Source: Promethearchaeota archaeon
GTDB lineage: Archaea; Asgardarchaeota; Lokiarchaeia; Sigynarchaeales; SOKP01
Direction of reading: 5' to 3'
Assembly: GCA_013375495.1 (NCBI GenBank)
Contig: JABXKC010000008.1
Location: forward strand, 57,148 to 121,147
Length of the DNA: 64,000 nucleotides
Of the stretch, positions 24,635 to 33,835 are shown piece after piece (the stretch's first letter is position 1; each line of letters begins with the position of its first letter). A program made the translations under genes and the position numbers. Below the pieces are notes generated by a model. That model was not told the origin of the DNA, did no database searches, and saw only the letters and a program-made list of their open reading frames with translations.

Positions 24635-26110
24635 ATGACCCAGATAGAACAAAGAAATATTTTTGATAAGATTTCAAAAAAAGAAATATATTCTAAATTG
24701 GTTGAAATTTTCGGTGATGACCATGTATCAAATAAGGAAGTTGACTTGTACCCTTACTCTCAAGATATGACTGAAAACAAACCCCACATGCCTGATTTTG
24801 TTGTAATCCCTGAAAATAATGAGCAATTAGTTAAATTAGTAAAATTTTGCAATGATTATTCAATACCAATAGTTCCATATACTACGGGAAATAATGTTGG
24901 AGGATTAACTATCCCTGATTACGGGGGTGTTGTTGTCGATTTTGGAAAGAAAATGAACAAAATCTTACATATAGACGACAACATGATGTATGCACTATTA
25001 GAGCCAGGTGTTACTTTTGGTCAACTTAAAAAACACTTAGAAGAAAATTATCCGAGTTTAAGATATAGTTTCCCAAACGCACCTCCTTACTCAGGGGTTG
25101 TTGGAAACGTATTATTAAGCGGTATGACAAATTTAGGGGCGAAGATAGGCTCAATGGCAGATAGTATTAATGGTCTTGAAGTCATAACTGCTGATGGAAA
25201 TGTATCTCGAATTGGTTCTTGTTTTTATGGAAAAGATAAAGCAGAAGACGACAGTTGGTGGTGTAGATATCCGATGCCGGACCTTTTAGGACTGTTTGTA
25301 AATTTTCAAGGTATGACGGGGTTAGTTACTAAGTGTGCCGTTCAATTGTGGCCAAAAGAACCGATTGAAAAACCGCAACTTGTCGTGTTTTTCGGATTAA
25401 CAGATTTAGCACCATTTTTAAGAGAGGTTGGAAGGGCAGATATCGTTAACGATGTTGCCGCATTTTCAGTAGAAGTTGCTAAAATGGAAGTTGGGATACC
25501 AGAACCAGTAAGATACCCTGAAGAGCCTCCTTACACTGCGGTTGTGCCAATATCTGCAAAAACTGAAAACCAAATGAACGCTAAGTTAGAAATTCTTAAC
25601 GATATAATTGAGAAATTGAATAACGGAGGAACTAACATTCATTTAATTGATTATAACGAATTCGCTAAATTGTTTAACTTAAAAGCTCTTAATATTTTCA
25701 ATTTACCCTCACAAATACTTTCTTTACACGAGTATAGTGGTTTGACATGGTTTGGGGCGTATGCTCCATCTCATAAATTTGAAGAACTAATTGAAAAAAC
25801 TGACGAACTCTATCGTAAACACGGCGTTCCTCCCTTTAATTACCTCAAGATTATGAAAGGAGGTCACTATGGCATATTTCGACCTATTTTCAGGTTTAAA
25901 AAATTCAAAGATCAGGATAAAATTGTCAAACTATTGGAAGAAATTGCCGATGTTTGCATAGATCTGGGGTGTATACCTTATAAAACTCCATCGTGGATAA
26001 CTGCTAAGTTGAGAAATAAAATTAATCCGGGATGGATTGCTCTTTTTGAAAAAATAAAACATTGTATGGATCCTAACAATATATTTAATCCAGGAAGGTG
26101 GAACACGTAA
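24635..26110 (+). CDS. FAD-dependent oxidase/dehydrogenase, VAO/PCMH family (copy 2)
   Basis: 491 residues, exactly the length of copy 1 at 21551 and alignable end to end without visible gaps. It has the same FAD-binding segment (V-P-Y-T-T-G-N-N-V-G-G-L) and C-terminal D-P-N-N-I-F-N-P-G-R-W-N-T. Differences concentrate in the middle (about 250-350), the substrate side, so the two may handle different substrates. The stop codon is followed at once by the ATG of the CCG iron-sulfur protein, implying coupled synthesis and a complex similar to GlcD-GlcF or D-lactate dehydrogenase plus iron-sulfur subunit. Electron acceptor unknown. Confidence 0.88.
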   Translation: MTQIEQRNIFDKISKKEIYSKLVEIFGDDHVSNKEVDLYPYSQDMTENKPHMPDFVVIPENNEQLVKLVKFCNDYSIPIVPYTTGNNVGGLTIPDYGGVVVDFGKKMNKILHIDDNMMYALLEPGVTFGQLKKHLEENYPSLRYSFPNAPPYSGVVGNVLLSGMTNLGAKIGSMADSINGLEVITADGNVSRIGSCFYGKDKAEDDSWWCRYPMPDLLGLFVNFQGMTGLVTKCAVQLWPKEPIEKPQLVVFFGLTDLAPFLREVGRADIVNDVAAFSVEVAKMEVGIPEPVRYPEEPPYTAVVPISAKTENQMNAKLEILNDIIEKLNNGGTNIHLIDYNEFAKLFNLKALNIFNLPSQILSLHEYSGLTWFGAYAPSHKFEELIEKTDELYRKHGVPPFNYLKIMKGGHYGIFRPIFRFKKFKDQDKIVKLLEEIADVCIDLGCIPYKTPSWITAKLRNKINPGWIALFEKIKHCMDPNNIFNPGRWNT

Positions 26111-27289
26111 ATGGTTGAAATTGATGAAAGTATAATTGGAAAAGAAGTTTTGGAAATGGCATTTGATCGTTGTATCAAGTGCAGTACCTGTAAATATAGC
26201 TATAAAGACTTTGAAAAATCGTGTCCCAGTGGAGAGAAATTCCTTTTCGAATCGTATTGGGCTTCAGGTCGAATTAGAATAATACGAGGCGTTTTAAACG
26301 GAGATCTCGAATGGAACAAGGATTTAATAGATCCCATATTTGCTTGTACAACTTGTGGTGCGTGTATGGATGCTTGTCAGGCACCTCATGCCGATTACAT
26401 TGTCGAAATGATAGAAGCACTAAGGGAATTAGCTGTTAAGAATATTGGACCTGCTAAAAACCAAGAATTCTTAGTTTCTCGATGTGAAGAAAGTTACAAT
26501 CCGTATGGTGACCCAAACTCTGATAACGCTGAATTGAAAAAAGATTATGAACTACCGGATAAAGCAGAATGGGTCTATTTTATAGGATGTACTTCTAATT
26601 ACAGACAAAAAAATTTAAGGGATTCTACTTTGAGGTTTTTTAAAAAAGCAGGAATCGATTTTACCTTAATCGACGAACATTGTTGTACAAGTCCTATGAT
26701 TAGAACAGGTCAATTGAGCATAGTTGACGATTATATGAAGTACAATGTCGATCAAATAAAAAAAACTGGTGCAACTAAAGTAATCACTTCATGTGCCGGA
26801 TGTTATAAAACATTAACGAAAGACTTCGTAAGATTTGGGAACGATTTAGGATTAGAAATTTATCACTCACTCGAATTAGTGAAGAATCTTTTAGATGGAA
26901 AGAAAATAGAATTTAAATCTGAGTATAATAAAACCGTTACTTATCACGATCCGTGCCATTTGGGAAGACATATGGGGATATATGAATTACCGAGAGAGAT
27001 TTACAAGCAGATACCGGGACTAAATTTAGTAGAAATGAAGAGAAATAGAAATTTTGCATGGTGTTGCGGTGCGGGAGGTGGGGTAAAAATCGGTTATCCT
27101 GATTGGGCTCTTGAGGTTTCTAAAGAACGACTTGAGGAAGCGAAAGAATCTGGAGCAACAGTTATAACATCAACTTGTCCTTTTTGTAAAACCAATTTAA
27201 CTGACGCCACAACACACTATAATTTCGATTTCCAAGTATTAGATTTGATGGAGATATTAGATAAAATTGAAATAGAGTTAAAAAATTAA
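26111..27289 (+). CDS. GlcF/HdrD-like (Fe-S) CCG-domain protein
   Basis: 392 residues. The N-terminal ferredoxin-like part has C-I-K-C-S-T-C ... C-P and C-T-T-C-G-A-C-M-D-A-C. Two CCG domains follow, with C-C-T-S-P, C-A-G-C-Y-K-T, H-D-P-C-H-L-G-R, C-C-G-A-G-G-G and C-P-F-C-K-T-N. This is the plan of GlcF, LldE-like and HdrD-like subunits that pass electrons from a flavoprotein dehydrogenase. The ATG directly follows the stop of the FAD oxidase. It is the only such subunit in the cassette and probably serves both oxidases. The 3' end is followed closely by the acyltransferase gene. Confidence 0.9.
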   Translation: MVEIDESIIGKEVLEMAFDRCIKCSTCKYSYKDFEKSCPSGEKFLFESYWASGRIRIIRGVLNGDLEWNKDLIDPIFACTTCGACMDACQAPHADYIVEMIEALRELAVKNIGPAKNQEFLVSRCEESYNPYGDPNSDNAELKKDYELPDKAEWVYFIGCTSNYRQKNLRDSTLRFFKKAGIDFTLIDEHCCTSPMIRTGQLSIVDDYMKYNVDQIKKTGATKVITSCAGCYKTLTKDFVRFGNDLGLEIYHSLELVKNLLDGKKIEFKSEYNKTVTYHDPCHLGRHMGIYELPREIYKQIPGLNLVEMKRNRNFAWCCGAGGGVKIGYPDWALEVSKERLEEAKESGATVITSTCPFCKTNLTDATTHYNFDFQVLDLMEILDKIEIELKN

Positions 27290-27307
27290 ATCTTAGTAGG
27301 TGGATTT

Positions 27308-28468
27308 ATACTGGAATCATCGATTGAAAAAACACCAGCAGCCATTTCACGAGAGTATGAAAGACGATATGATATCGATTGGCTGAGGATCATCGCTGTT
27401 TTCCTGGTTTTTGTATACCATTGTTCGCGATTTTTTGATTTTAATGATTGGCACATCAAAAATAATGAATTGGATTTATTTATGACTTTTCTTTTCAACT
27501 TTTTAGGGGGTATTGGCATGCCACTGTTTTTTATAATTTCTGGGATGGCTACATTTTATTTCTTAGGCTTTGCAAAAGAGGGATTATATATCAAAGCAAG
27601 ATTTGTTCGTCTAATGATCCCTTTCTTATTTGCCATAATTACCCAAATTCCTATACAGGTCTATCTTGATCGAGTAAACCATTTAGAGTTTACTGGTTCT
27701 TTTTTTGAATTTTACCCTCAATATTTTAATGGGTTATATGGTTATGGTGGTAATTTTCCGTGGACTGGTTTACACTTATGGTTTTTAATTTTGCTTTTTA
27801 TATTTTCGCTTGTTACTGTAAAACTGTTTGTTTACCTAAGGAAAGATGAAAATCTTGAGAAACTCTCAAAATTAGCACTTTTTTTCAAGAAACCAGGATC
27901 GCTTTACTTATTAATTATTCCGGTATTAATACTGGAGTTGCTAAATCCACTCTCTATTATTGGGAAATTTGGGGGTTATAATTTCTTTTCATTATTAGTT
28001 TTCTACATAATAGGGTTTCTATTAGCATCCAATAAGCAATTCAAAGAAACTATTGAGAATCATAGACTAATTGCTTTAATTGTAGGTATTATATCGACAG
28101 TATTATTACTAGTTGTAACATTATTTTTTGATTTATTTTTTGAAGACTTCTTATTTTGGATTCTTGGTTTAACTTATGTGTGGAGCTGGCTAATTGTAAT
28201 TTTAGGATTAGGCAGCAAATATCTTAATTTAAACTACAAATCAAGAAAGTTTCTAAACGATATTGTAATGCCGTTTTATGTTGTTCATCAGACTATAATA
28301 GTAGTTATTGGATTTTTTGTAGTTCAATTAGATTTCACAATCGTTGCAAAGTACTTCACCATTATGTTTTTGTCTTTAATCATTATAATTGGTTTTGTAT
28401 ACATTATTAGACAATTCAATATACTACGATTTTTATTTGGTATGGGTTTAAAGAAGAAGAAACAATAA
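27308..28468 (+). CDS. Acyltransferase-3 family membrane protein, non-canonical start
   Basis: 386 residues if translation begins at ATA 27308 (385 if CTG 27311). The frame upstream of the first ATG (27470) encodes R-R-Y-D-I-D-W-L-R-I-I-A-V-F-L-V-F-V-Y-H, the conserved first helix with the catalytic-type His of acyltransferase 3 (OafA/NolL) proteins, so starting at 27470 would delete an essential part. No ATG, GTG or TTG lies between TAA 27287 and this motif. GGTG at 27299-27302 is five bases before the ATA and eight before the CTG. About ten membrane helices follow. The family transfers acetyl or succinyl groups to sugars at the membrane. Directly downstream of the CCG protein. Confidence 0.8.
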   Translation: MLESSIEKTPAAISREYERRYDIDWLRIIAVFLVFVYHCSRFFDFNDWHIKNNELDLFMTFLFNFLGGIGMPLFFIISGMATFYFLGFAKEGLYIKARFVRLMIPFLFAIITQIPIQVYLDRVNHLEFTGSFFEFYPQYFNGLYGYGGNFPWTGLHLWFLILLFIFSLVTVKLFVYLRKDENLEKLSKLALFFKKPGSLYLLIIPVLILELLNPLSIIGKFGGYNFFSLLVFYIIGFLLASNKQFKETIENHRLIALIVGIISTVLLLVVTLFFDLFFEDFLFWILGLTYVWSWLIVILGLGSKYLNLNYKSRKFLNDIVMPFYVVHQTIIVVIGFFVVQLDFTIVAKYFTIMFLSLIIIIGFVYIIRQFNILRFLFGMGLKKKKQ

Positions 28469-28498
28469 CAGGTATTCTAAATGAAGTAAGTCATTAAA

Positions 28499-30631
28499 AT
28501 GAATAGACTTAACAAACTCGTTTCAACAAATTGGCTTAGGGTAGCAAGATTACTAGCATACATATTTGGGATTGTAACCTTTTTCTTTTACTTTTGGTCG
28601 TTTATTGGGTTATTAATTGGGATCGTCTATTATCTATTCTCTAAAGATGTTGCTTGGAAAAGAAACGGGGTGCTTCTTTCTTATTCGATTACGTTCATTA
28701 CTCTTTTAGTGTTTTATTATAAAGCGTTTTCTCCCCTCAATTTAGCGATATATTCGGGGCTAGGAATTTTTCTCTCTTTTCCGGTATTGTTGTTAATAGT
28801 GAGTATTATAAAGAAAAAGACAAAGTTTGTTAAAAAAATCAATTCTCAGATATTAGATCGAATTTACAGTATTCCTGATAAAGCACGGTTAGCGATTAAG
28901 CTGGCAACGATCGTCACACCCTTAATTTTGTGGTCTAGTGTAAGCATTGATCTCGAAGTAATGTTTGATAACAACCCTCGCCTTCTTTGGGCTCACGCCC
29001 CATCAAAAGTTAATTTAGGTGAAACTTTCGAGCTTAAAGTAGAAGCGTGGGATCAATTTGAACGTTTAAGCGCTGTATATAAGGGAACAGTTGATTTTTC
29101 TCTTTACTCTCTTAACATCAGCTCGGGTTCGGAGATTATTACCCCGATCGCAGATTTGCCTGATCCATACACTTTCAATGGTCAATTTTTTGGCTCAGAT
29201 ATCGCGTATGAAATTAGGGACGGTAAAGATAACGGTATACATAACTTTGAGATGAGTATTAACACTATAGGAATCCACTATGTTTTAGTTAATGACTCTG
29301 TAACATCAAATACCTATTATAGCAATCCAATTTTGGTAAAAAATTACACCAATAACGAACAATTAATTGCTTGGGGAGATTTACACGCTCACACGGAACT
29401 TTCTGACGGCAGTGGAACTCCAGAACATTCTTTTTATTATGCTCGCTACATTGCCGGTCTTGAATTTACTGCGTTAACTGATCATGGAGAAATTTTGATG
29501 TGGAATCCAGGATCACTAGATCAGCTTGAAAGAGCTACCAATTTTGCCTATAGCCCAAACGAGTTTGTTACGTTTCATGGAATCGAATGGACGCAAGTAA
29601 GAACAGGACATTATACTTGTGTTTTTAGTGGAAATAGCTTATTGAAAGAACCTATTTTGTCCTATATAACTATTCCAACCACTAAGGGGTTATGGGATGC
29701 TTTAGATACTTTTACTGAGAGTACGGGAGCAAGAGCTTTAGCCTTACCACACCATACAACCAAAAAAGCGTACATCCAAGATTGGACTTATATAAATCCT
29801 AAATACGTTAAAATCACTGAAGTATCCTCGGTACATGGCGATTTTTTATTTGAGCAAAGGCATCCGTTAAACTATAGAGGCGCAATCGATCCCCCACCAT
29901 CGTATACTCACGGATCCTCAATTATGGATGCGTATAAAATGGGTTATAGGATGACACTCTATAGTTCTGGAGATAATCACGATGGACACCCAGGACACAG
30001 TTTAAGTCATACGAGGGCGTATATCGGCCATCAACGCCCTTATAGCCTCTGGTTAACGAGAAATGAGCATCCTTACCCAGGAGGAATAACAGCTACATTT
30101 GTAGATAATTTAACTCGAGAAGGAGTGTTTAGTAGTTTAGAAAATCAAGAAATATATGCAAATTCAGATCACGGAAGACCAATTCTTCTTTTTAACATTA
30201 ATGGAACGCAATTAGGACAAGGCTCTACTCTACTTGTAAATAACCAGTCCTCCCACAGAAAGATAAATATATTCCTTGCTCAAGATGGAGCACCAGTGGC
30301 TCAAAGGTCTGTAGCAGCTTCCGTTTACAAAAATTGGATACCCAATTGGGAAGGTACGATCGAAATAATGAAAAATGGAATCCTCTGGCAATCGATTGAT
30401 ATATCAGCTCCAATTGTAAATATTTCTGTAATAGACACTGATCCCATCATAGGAGCTACTTTTGAACCTAATTGCGTCGAGATAGATGGAAAATATTATA
30501 TTAATAGTTACAGCGGTAACCCTATTGATCCAAGCACGCTAACCACCGGCGGATTTGATTTTTATGTCGCAAGGATTGTTGGAGATAATGGTAGGATGAC
30601 ATGGGCAGGCCCTATATGGGTAGAATATTGA
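28499..30631 (+). CDS. Membrane-anchored PHP-domain (CehA/McbA-like) metallohydrolase
   Basis: 710 residues. Residues 1-105 hold three to four membrane helices and one more follows at about 135-155. A beta-rich region follows (about 160-285). A PHP metal-binding domain starts near 295 with G-D-L-H-A-H-T-E-L-S-D-G and continues with A-L-T-D-H-G-E, H-G-I-E-W, L-P-H-H-T-T and S-S-G-D-N-H-D-G-H-P-G-H. The C-terminal 150 residues look like a beta-sandwich. PHP proteins hydrolyse phosphoesters or related bonds with two or three metal ions; the DUF3604/CehA subgroup is large and mostly uncharacterised. The catalytic part is probably outside the cell. ATG 28499 lies 30 bases after the acyltransferase stop. 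Confidence 0.82.
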   Translation: MNRLNKLVSTNWLRVARLLAYIFGIVTFFFYFWSFIGLLIGIVYYLFSKDVAWKRNGVLLSYSITFITLLVFYYKAFSPLNLAIYSGLGIFLSFPVLLLIVSIIKKKTKFVKKINSQILDRIYSIPDKARLAIKLATIVTPLILWSSVSIDLEVMFDNNPRLLWAHAPSKVNLGETFELKVEAWDQFERLSAVYKGTVDFSLYSLNISSGSEIITPIADLPDPYTFNGQFFGSDIAYEIRDGKDNGIHNFEMSINTIGIHYVLVNDSVTSNTYYSNPILVKNYTNNEQLIAWGDLHAHTELSDGSGTPEHSFYYARYIAGLEFTALTDHGEILMWNPGSLDQLERATNFAYSPNEFVTFHGIEWTQVRTGHYTCVFSGNSLLKEPILSYITIPTTKGLWDALDTFTESTGARALALPHHTTKKAYIQDWTYINPKYVKITEVSSVHGDFLFEQRHPLNYRGAIDPPPSYTHGSSIMDAYKMGYRMTLYSSGDNHDGHPGHSLSHTRAYIGHQRPYSLWLTRNEHPYPGGITATFVDNLTREGVFSSLENQEIYANSDHGRPILLFNINGTQLGQGSTLLVNNQSSHRKINIFLAQDGAPVAQRSVAASVYKNWIPNWEGTIEIMKNGILWQSIDISAPIVNISVIDTDPIIGATFEPNCVEIDGKYYINSYSGNPIDPSTLTTGGFDFYVARIVGDNGRMTWAGPIWVEY

Positions 30632-30758
30632 AATTAATATTGACAAATTTGAGAATCTCTTCGAAAGTTATTTTAACAATAGGAACAATTTAATAAATTA
30701 ATCAAAAAATTTTACATCATAATATAACAAGAAAAATTATAGATTGAAGGTTAGAAAA

Positions 30759-31277
30759 ATGGGAACAAGATCGGTTTTATGTATAATTTCGGGAATTATT
30801 GTCCTAGCGGCTACATTCTTATTAACTTGGTTTACATTGGGTCTCTCGAATGCTTCTGGAATTGGATTAATTAAAAATATCTCTGATTATTTTGTAAACG
30901 CGGAGCTTATTGCAGCACTTTGGGATGTTCCATCGTTTGTGCTTTATATTGTTGGAGGATTTTATATACTCTTTTTAGCATCCGGGGTATTAATACTTTT
31001 AGGGTTAAAGAGTCGTGTCGTAGCAATAATTGGTTCACTAATGCCAATTGGAATGGCTATCGCAATCCTTTTTGGGAGCTTGGATATGCCGGCCGATATT
31101 ATTAATTATGTAGAAGTATTTTTAGACCTTGAAGGACTTATTCCGGGTATATTACCTTATACTTTAGAGATCGGTCCATCTGGAGCTCTTAGTTTAGCCA
31201 CAGTTGCTCTTGGTACCTATGTGTTATTAGTTGGCGGCGTTTTAGGATTTGTAAGTGCATTTATGGACAGGGATTAA
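30759..31277 (+). CDS. Small four-helix membrane protein, unknown
   Basis: 172 residues from ATG 30759, which has AAGG eight bases upstream; an in-frame TTG 15 bases earlier is less likely. Four hydrophobic segments (about 5-25, 55-75, 82-102 and 140-165) are separated by short loops. No conserved polar motif is evident and I do not recognise a family. It is the last gene of the plus-strand block that begins at 21110 and is followed by a strong oligo-T terminator. Confidence 0.7.
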   Translation: MGTRSVLCIISGIIVLAATFLLTWFTLGLSNASGIGLIKNISDYFVNAELIAALWDVPSFVLYIVGGFYILFLASGVLILLGLKSRVVAIIGSLMPIGMAIAILFGSLDMPADIINYVEVFLDLEGLIPGILPYTLEIGPSGALSLATVALGTYVLLVGGVLGFVSAFMDRD

Positions 31278-31292
31278 TTTTTTTTTTTTTTT
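31278..31292 (+). terminator. Oligo-T terminator
   Basis: Fifteen consecutive T residues directly after the TAA of the membrane protein gene, a typical archaeal terminator, closing the long plus-strand block. Confidence 0.6.
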
Positions 31293-31548
31293 AATATCGA
31301 TTCAAAATAACTCTATATGTAAAACTTCCATAAAAATTTAAATTAATTGATATCGTATTTTAATCTACACATAATTAGTAAAAGATTAGATGTGAATAAT
31401 TATGCAATATAAAAGGAATCAATATACTGAAGGAATAAGCGTTTGCTCTCTTATAATCGCGGATAATCGCGGAACAAAATTATAATTCAACCTTTTTGTT
31501 TATTTTTTATTGCTTTCATTTTTTAAGAAAAAAGTATCTAGGTACTCA

Positions 31549-31767
31549 TTACCACGCAAAATGTTTCAGTATCGCATTAGTTGGGCACGCGTCTTGACAA
31601 GCTAAGCATTGAATGCATTCAATAATATCTTCGGCAGCGACCTTACCGTTTACAAGGCTATAAACCTCAGCGGGACAAACGCTTACGCATCTCGATGCTC
31701 CTACGCATCGATCTAAATCAACCTCTACCCACTTATCGTCGTCTTCCCATCTTTTTAGATTTACCAT
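31549..31767 (-). CDS. Ferredoxin with one incomplete cluster motif
   Basis: 72 residues. The second cluster site is complete (Cys51, Cys54, Cys57, Cys61 followed by Pro62). The first has Cys21, Cys27 and Cys31-Pro32 but Ala24 where the second ligand should be, which usually gives a [3Fe-4S] rather than a [4Fe-4S] cluster. The N-terminal W-E-D-D-D-K-W-V-E-V-D extension is acidic. It is a soluble electron carrier. It stands alone, divergent from a broken flavoprotein gene for which it might once have been a partner. Confidence 0.88.
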   Translation of the reverse strand: MVNLKRWEDDDKWVEVDLDRCVGASRCVSVCPAEVYSLVNGKVAAEDIIECIQCLACQDACPTNAILKHFAW

Positions 31768-31856
31768 ATCTCTTCCTCATCTATTGATAAATTATTTTAG
31801 ATTAGTTAATTTTTTTAATTTTTAATGTTAATAAAAGATATTTAGAGTGAATTAAA

Positions 31857-32534
31857 ATGAAAATTATTGCGATAAATAGCAGTCCAGTAGGCAATAAAGG
31901 ACATACGGCTATGATCTTAACACCTTTTCTGAAAGGAATGGAAGATGCTGGAGCGGAAGTAAGTCTTTATTTAACTAAAGACCTCAAAATCAACCCATGT
32001 TGTGGTCAGTTTACTTGCTCTATTAAAAACATTGACTGTTTTCAGAAGGATGATATGGCAGAAATCCATCCCCATTACTCGAAGCTGACATTTGGATTTT
32101 CGCAACACCTCTTTACATTTCGGGCATGAACGGTCCGATGAAAACTTTTATGGATCGCATGTTAATTCCGTGGGGAGATAGATATGTTACCCTACAAGAT
32201 GGCCGATCACATCATCCAATGAAGAAAAAAAAAAGGGAAGGGAAAGTTTTTCCTAGTTTCGAGTTGCGCTTATTGGGAGATCGAAAATTTCAACTTACTT
32301 TAGGAACATATGAAAGAATTTTGCTTTCATGCGGAACGTGAGTTTTTAGGAGCCTTACTAAGACCACATTCCCCAATGATGAGATTCTTGCAAGAGGCTG
32401 AAGGAAAACTCGAGGAAATAACATCTGCTGCTTACGATGCTGGGATTCAGTTAATTCGAGAAAATAAAATTCAACAGGAATTATTAGATACCGTAAGCCA
32501 ACCACTGGTTCCAATGGAGAATTATGTTCGGTAG
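31857..32534 (+). pseudogene. Broken NADPH-dependent FMN reductase (flavodoxin-fold) gene
   Basis: The sequence opens like an intact iron-sulfur flavoprotein/FMN reductase: M-K-I-I-A-I-N-S-S-P at 31857, then C-C-G-Q-F-T-C. Near 32078 the homologous reading (A-D-I-W-I-F-A-T-P-L-Y, G-M-N-G-P-M-K) continues in another frame, and in the A-run at about 32225-32236 it shifts back. An in-frame TAG at 32301 then interrupts the C-terminal part (E-H-M-K-E-F-C-F-H-A-E-R-E) before the final stop at 32532-32534. Two frameshifts plus a nonsense codon argue for a true pseudogene, although the A-run shift could be a base-calling error. The original product would have been about 225 residues. Confidence 0.75.
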
Positions 32535-32603
32535 AGTAAATAGTTTAAAAGTGTGTAAAAAAGGAAAATAAAAAAGAAGTAAAATTATTGAGATAATTAA
32601 CGA

Positions 32604-33689
32604 CTAAGCACTATAAGCCTCAGCGTTAATACTACCAGTTGATGTATCTAAGGAAAATTGATATCTATATGTAGCACTTCCGTAGTTCATGGAAGAATAT
32701 ATGCCTCCCGATCCGGTTACTGTTCCATTACCACTGTAATTAATTGATCCCGGACTCGCTGAGCTAATAAACCTAAAACCAGTATTGACTAATGTGTCTC
32801 TATAAACCACATTTACGCTTCCTGTAGAAGTTTCCCAAGTACCAGTTACATTCGCGCCCATAATTATATGTTGATAAAGGTCCGAGTTAATACTCCCAGT
32901 CGAGGTTTTAAGGTTTAAAAGAATGTCTGTCGAGTATTGCATATTGTAGCTCTTAAATGTCACGCTTCCTGTTGAGGTTTCGCCGTATAAATTATCACCC
33001 ATGAGACAATTGGTATAGTTCAAAATTAATGATCCAGTTGAAGTTGATGCTTGAAATCCGCTAGAAAAATTCGTCCTAGTTGCATAAGATTCGATGCTTC
33101 CCGTGCTACTCTCTAGCCCTACACTACCTGTGAACAGGTTATCTCCTAATGTTTTAAATTTGACTGATCCTGTACTTGTAGTTAAAGATAATTCATTTAT
33201 TATAACATCATCTGCTACCTCCATTTCAATCGATCCAACTGACGCTAAAGCTGTGAGGTCGTACACTACATCTGTTCTTAAAGTCACGACTATAGAAATA
33301 TTATAGGATTTAAACCAATGCGAAGGATCAAACCAAACATCTGGTAAGGTTAGAAGACTAAATGTTGATGTAGCATTATCCCACCACCCTGTATTTGGAT
33401 GAAAGAAGTCCAAGTAGGTCTTTCCGGCCATATACAAGCCCGTAATTTCTATGTTGACATCAATTTTTGCATAAGAAGCAGTTGGAGAAGTATTATATTT
33501 AAAGAGAAGTGATCCTATATCCACATTAAAGGTTAAGTCCTCAATAGGATCGGGAGATATTGGCTCGTACGTAAAATTAAACGAGTTTTCGATACTCCCT
33601 GCTGATGCAAAACCAGTAATAACAAATCCTATACCACCACCAACAACAAGAACCGCAACAATAATTAAAGCTTTGTTATAATTTCTCAT
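32604..33689 (-). CDS. Surface-anchored DUF4097-like beta-repeat protein
   Basis: 361 residues from ATG 33689; an in-frame GTG lies nine bases earlier. Residues about 6-30 form one hydrophobic helix (signal anchor). The rest is beta-strand-rich with the motif S-T-G-S-[IV] recurring at least eight times at roughly 20-30 residue spacing, the pattern of DUF4097/DUF2807-type right-handed beta-solenoids. Such proteins are usually exposed at the cell surface or on the outer membrane face, with no catalytic residues known. Thr/Ser/Asn-rich, so possibly glycosylated. It is monocistronic, with a T/A-rich run upstream. Confidence 0.82.
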   Translation of the reverse strand: MRNYNKALIIVAVLVVGGGIGFVITGFASAGSIENSFNFTYEPISPDPIEDLTFNVDIGSLLFKYNTSPTASYAKIDVNIEITGLYMAGKTYLDFFHPNTGWWDNATSTFSLLTLPDVWFDPSHWFKSYNISIVVTLRTDVVYDLTALASVGSIEMEVADDVIINELSLTTSTGSVKFKTLGDNLFTGSVGLESSTGSIESYATRTNFSSGFQASTSTGSLILNYTNCLMGDNLYGETSTGSVTFKSYNMQYSTDILLNLKTSTGSINSDLYQHIIMGANVTGTWETSTGSVNVVYRDTLVNTGFRFISSASPGSINYSGNGTVTGSGGIYSSMNYGSATYRYQFSLDTSTGSINAEAYSA

Positions 33690-33835
33690 TTTAATCACAA
33701 TTGTTTTTTTTTTTTAATTGCTTAATAATGAAAGTATTTAGATTATATTTAAATGAAATTTAGACTGATTTTTATGAGTGTTTACGATATTAAAAACTTT
33801 AATGCAAAACTTGCATCTTTATAAAAAATCCGAAT

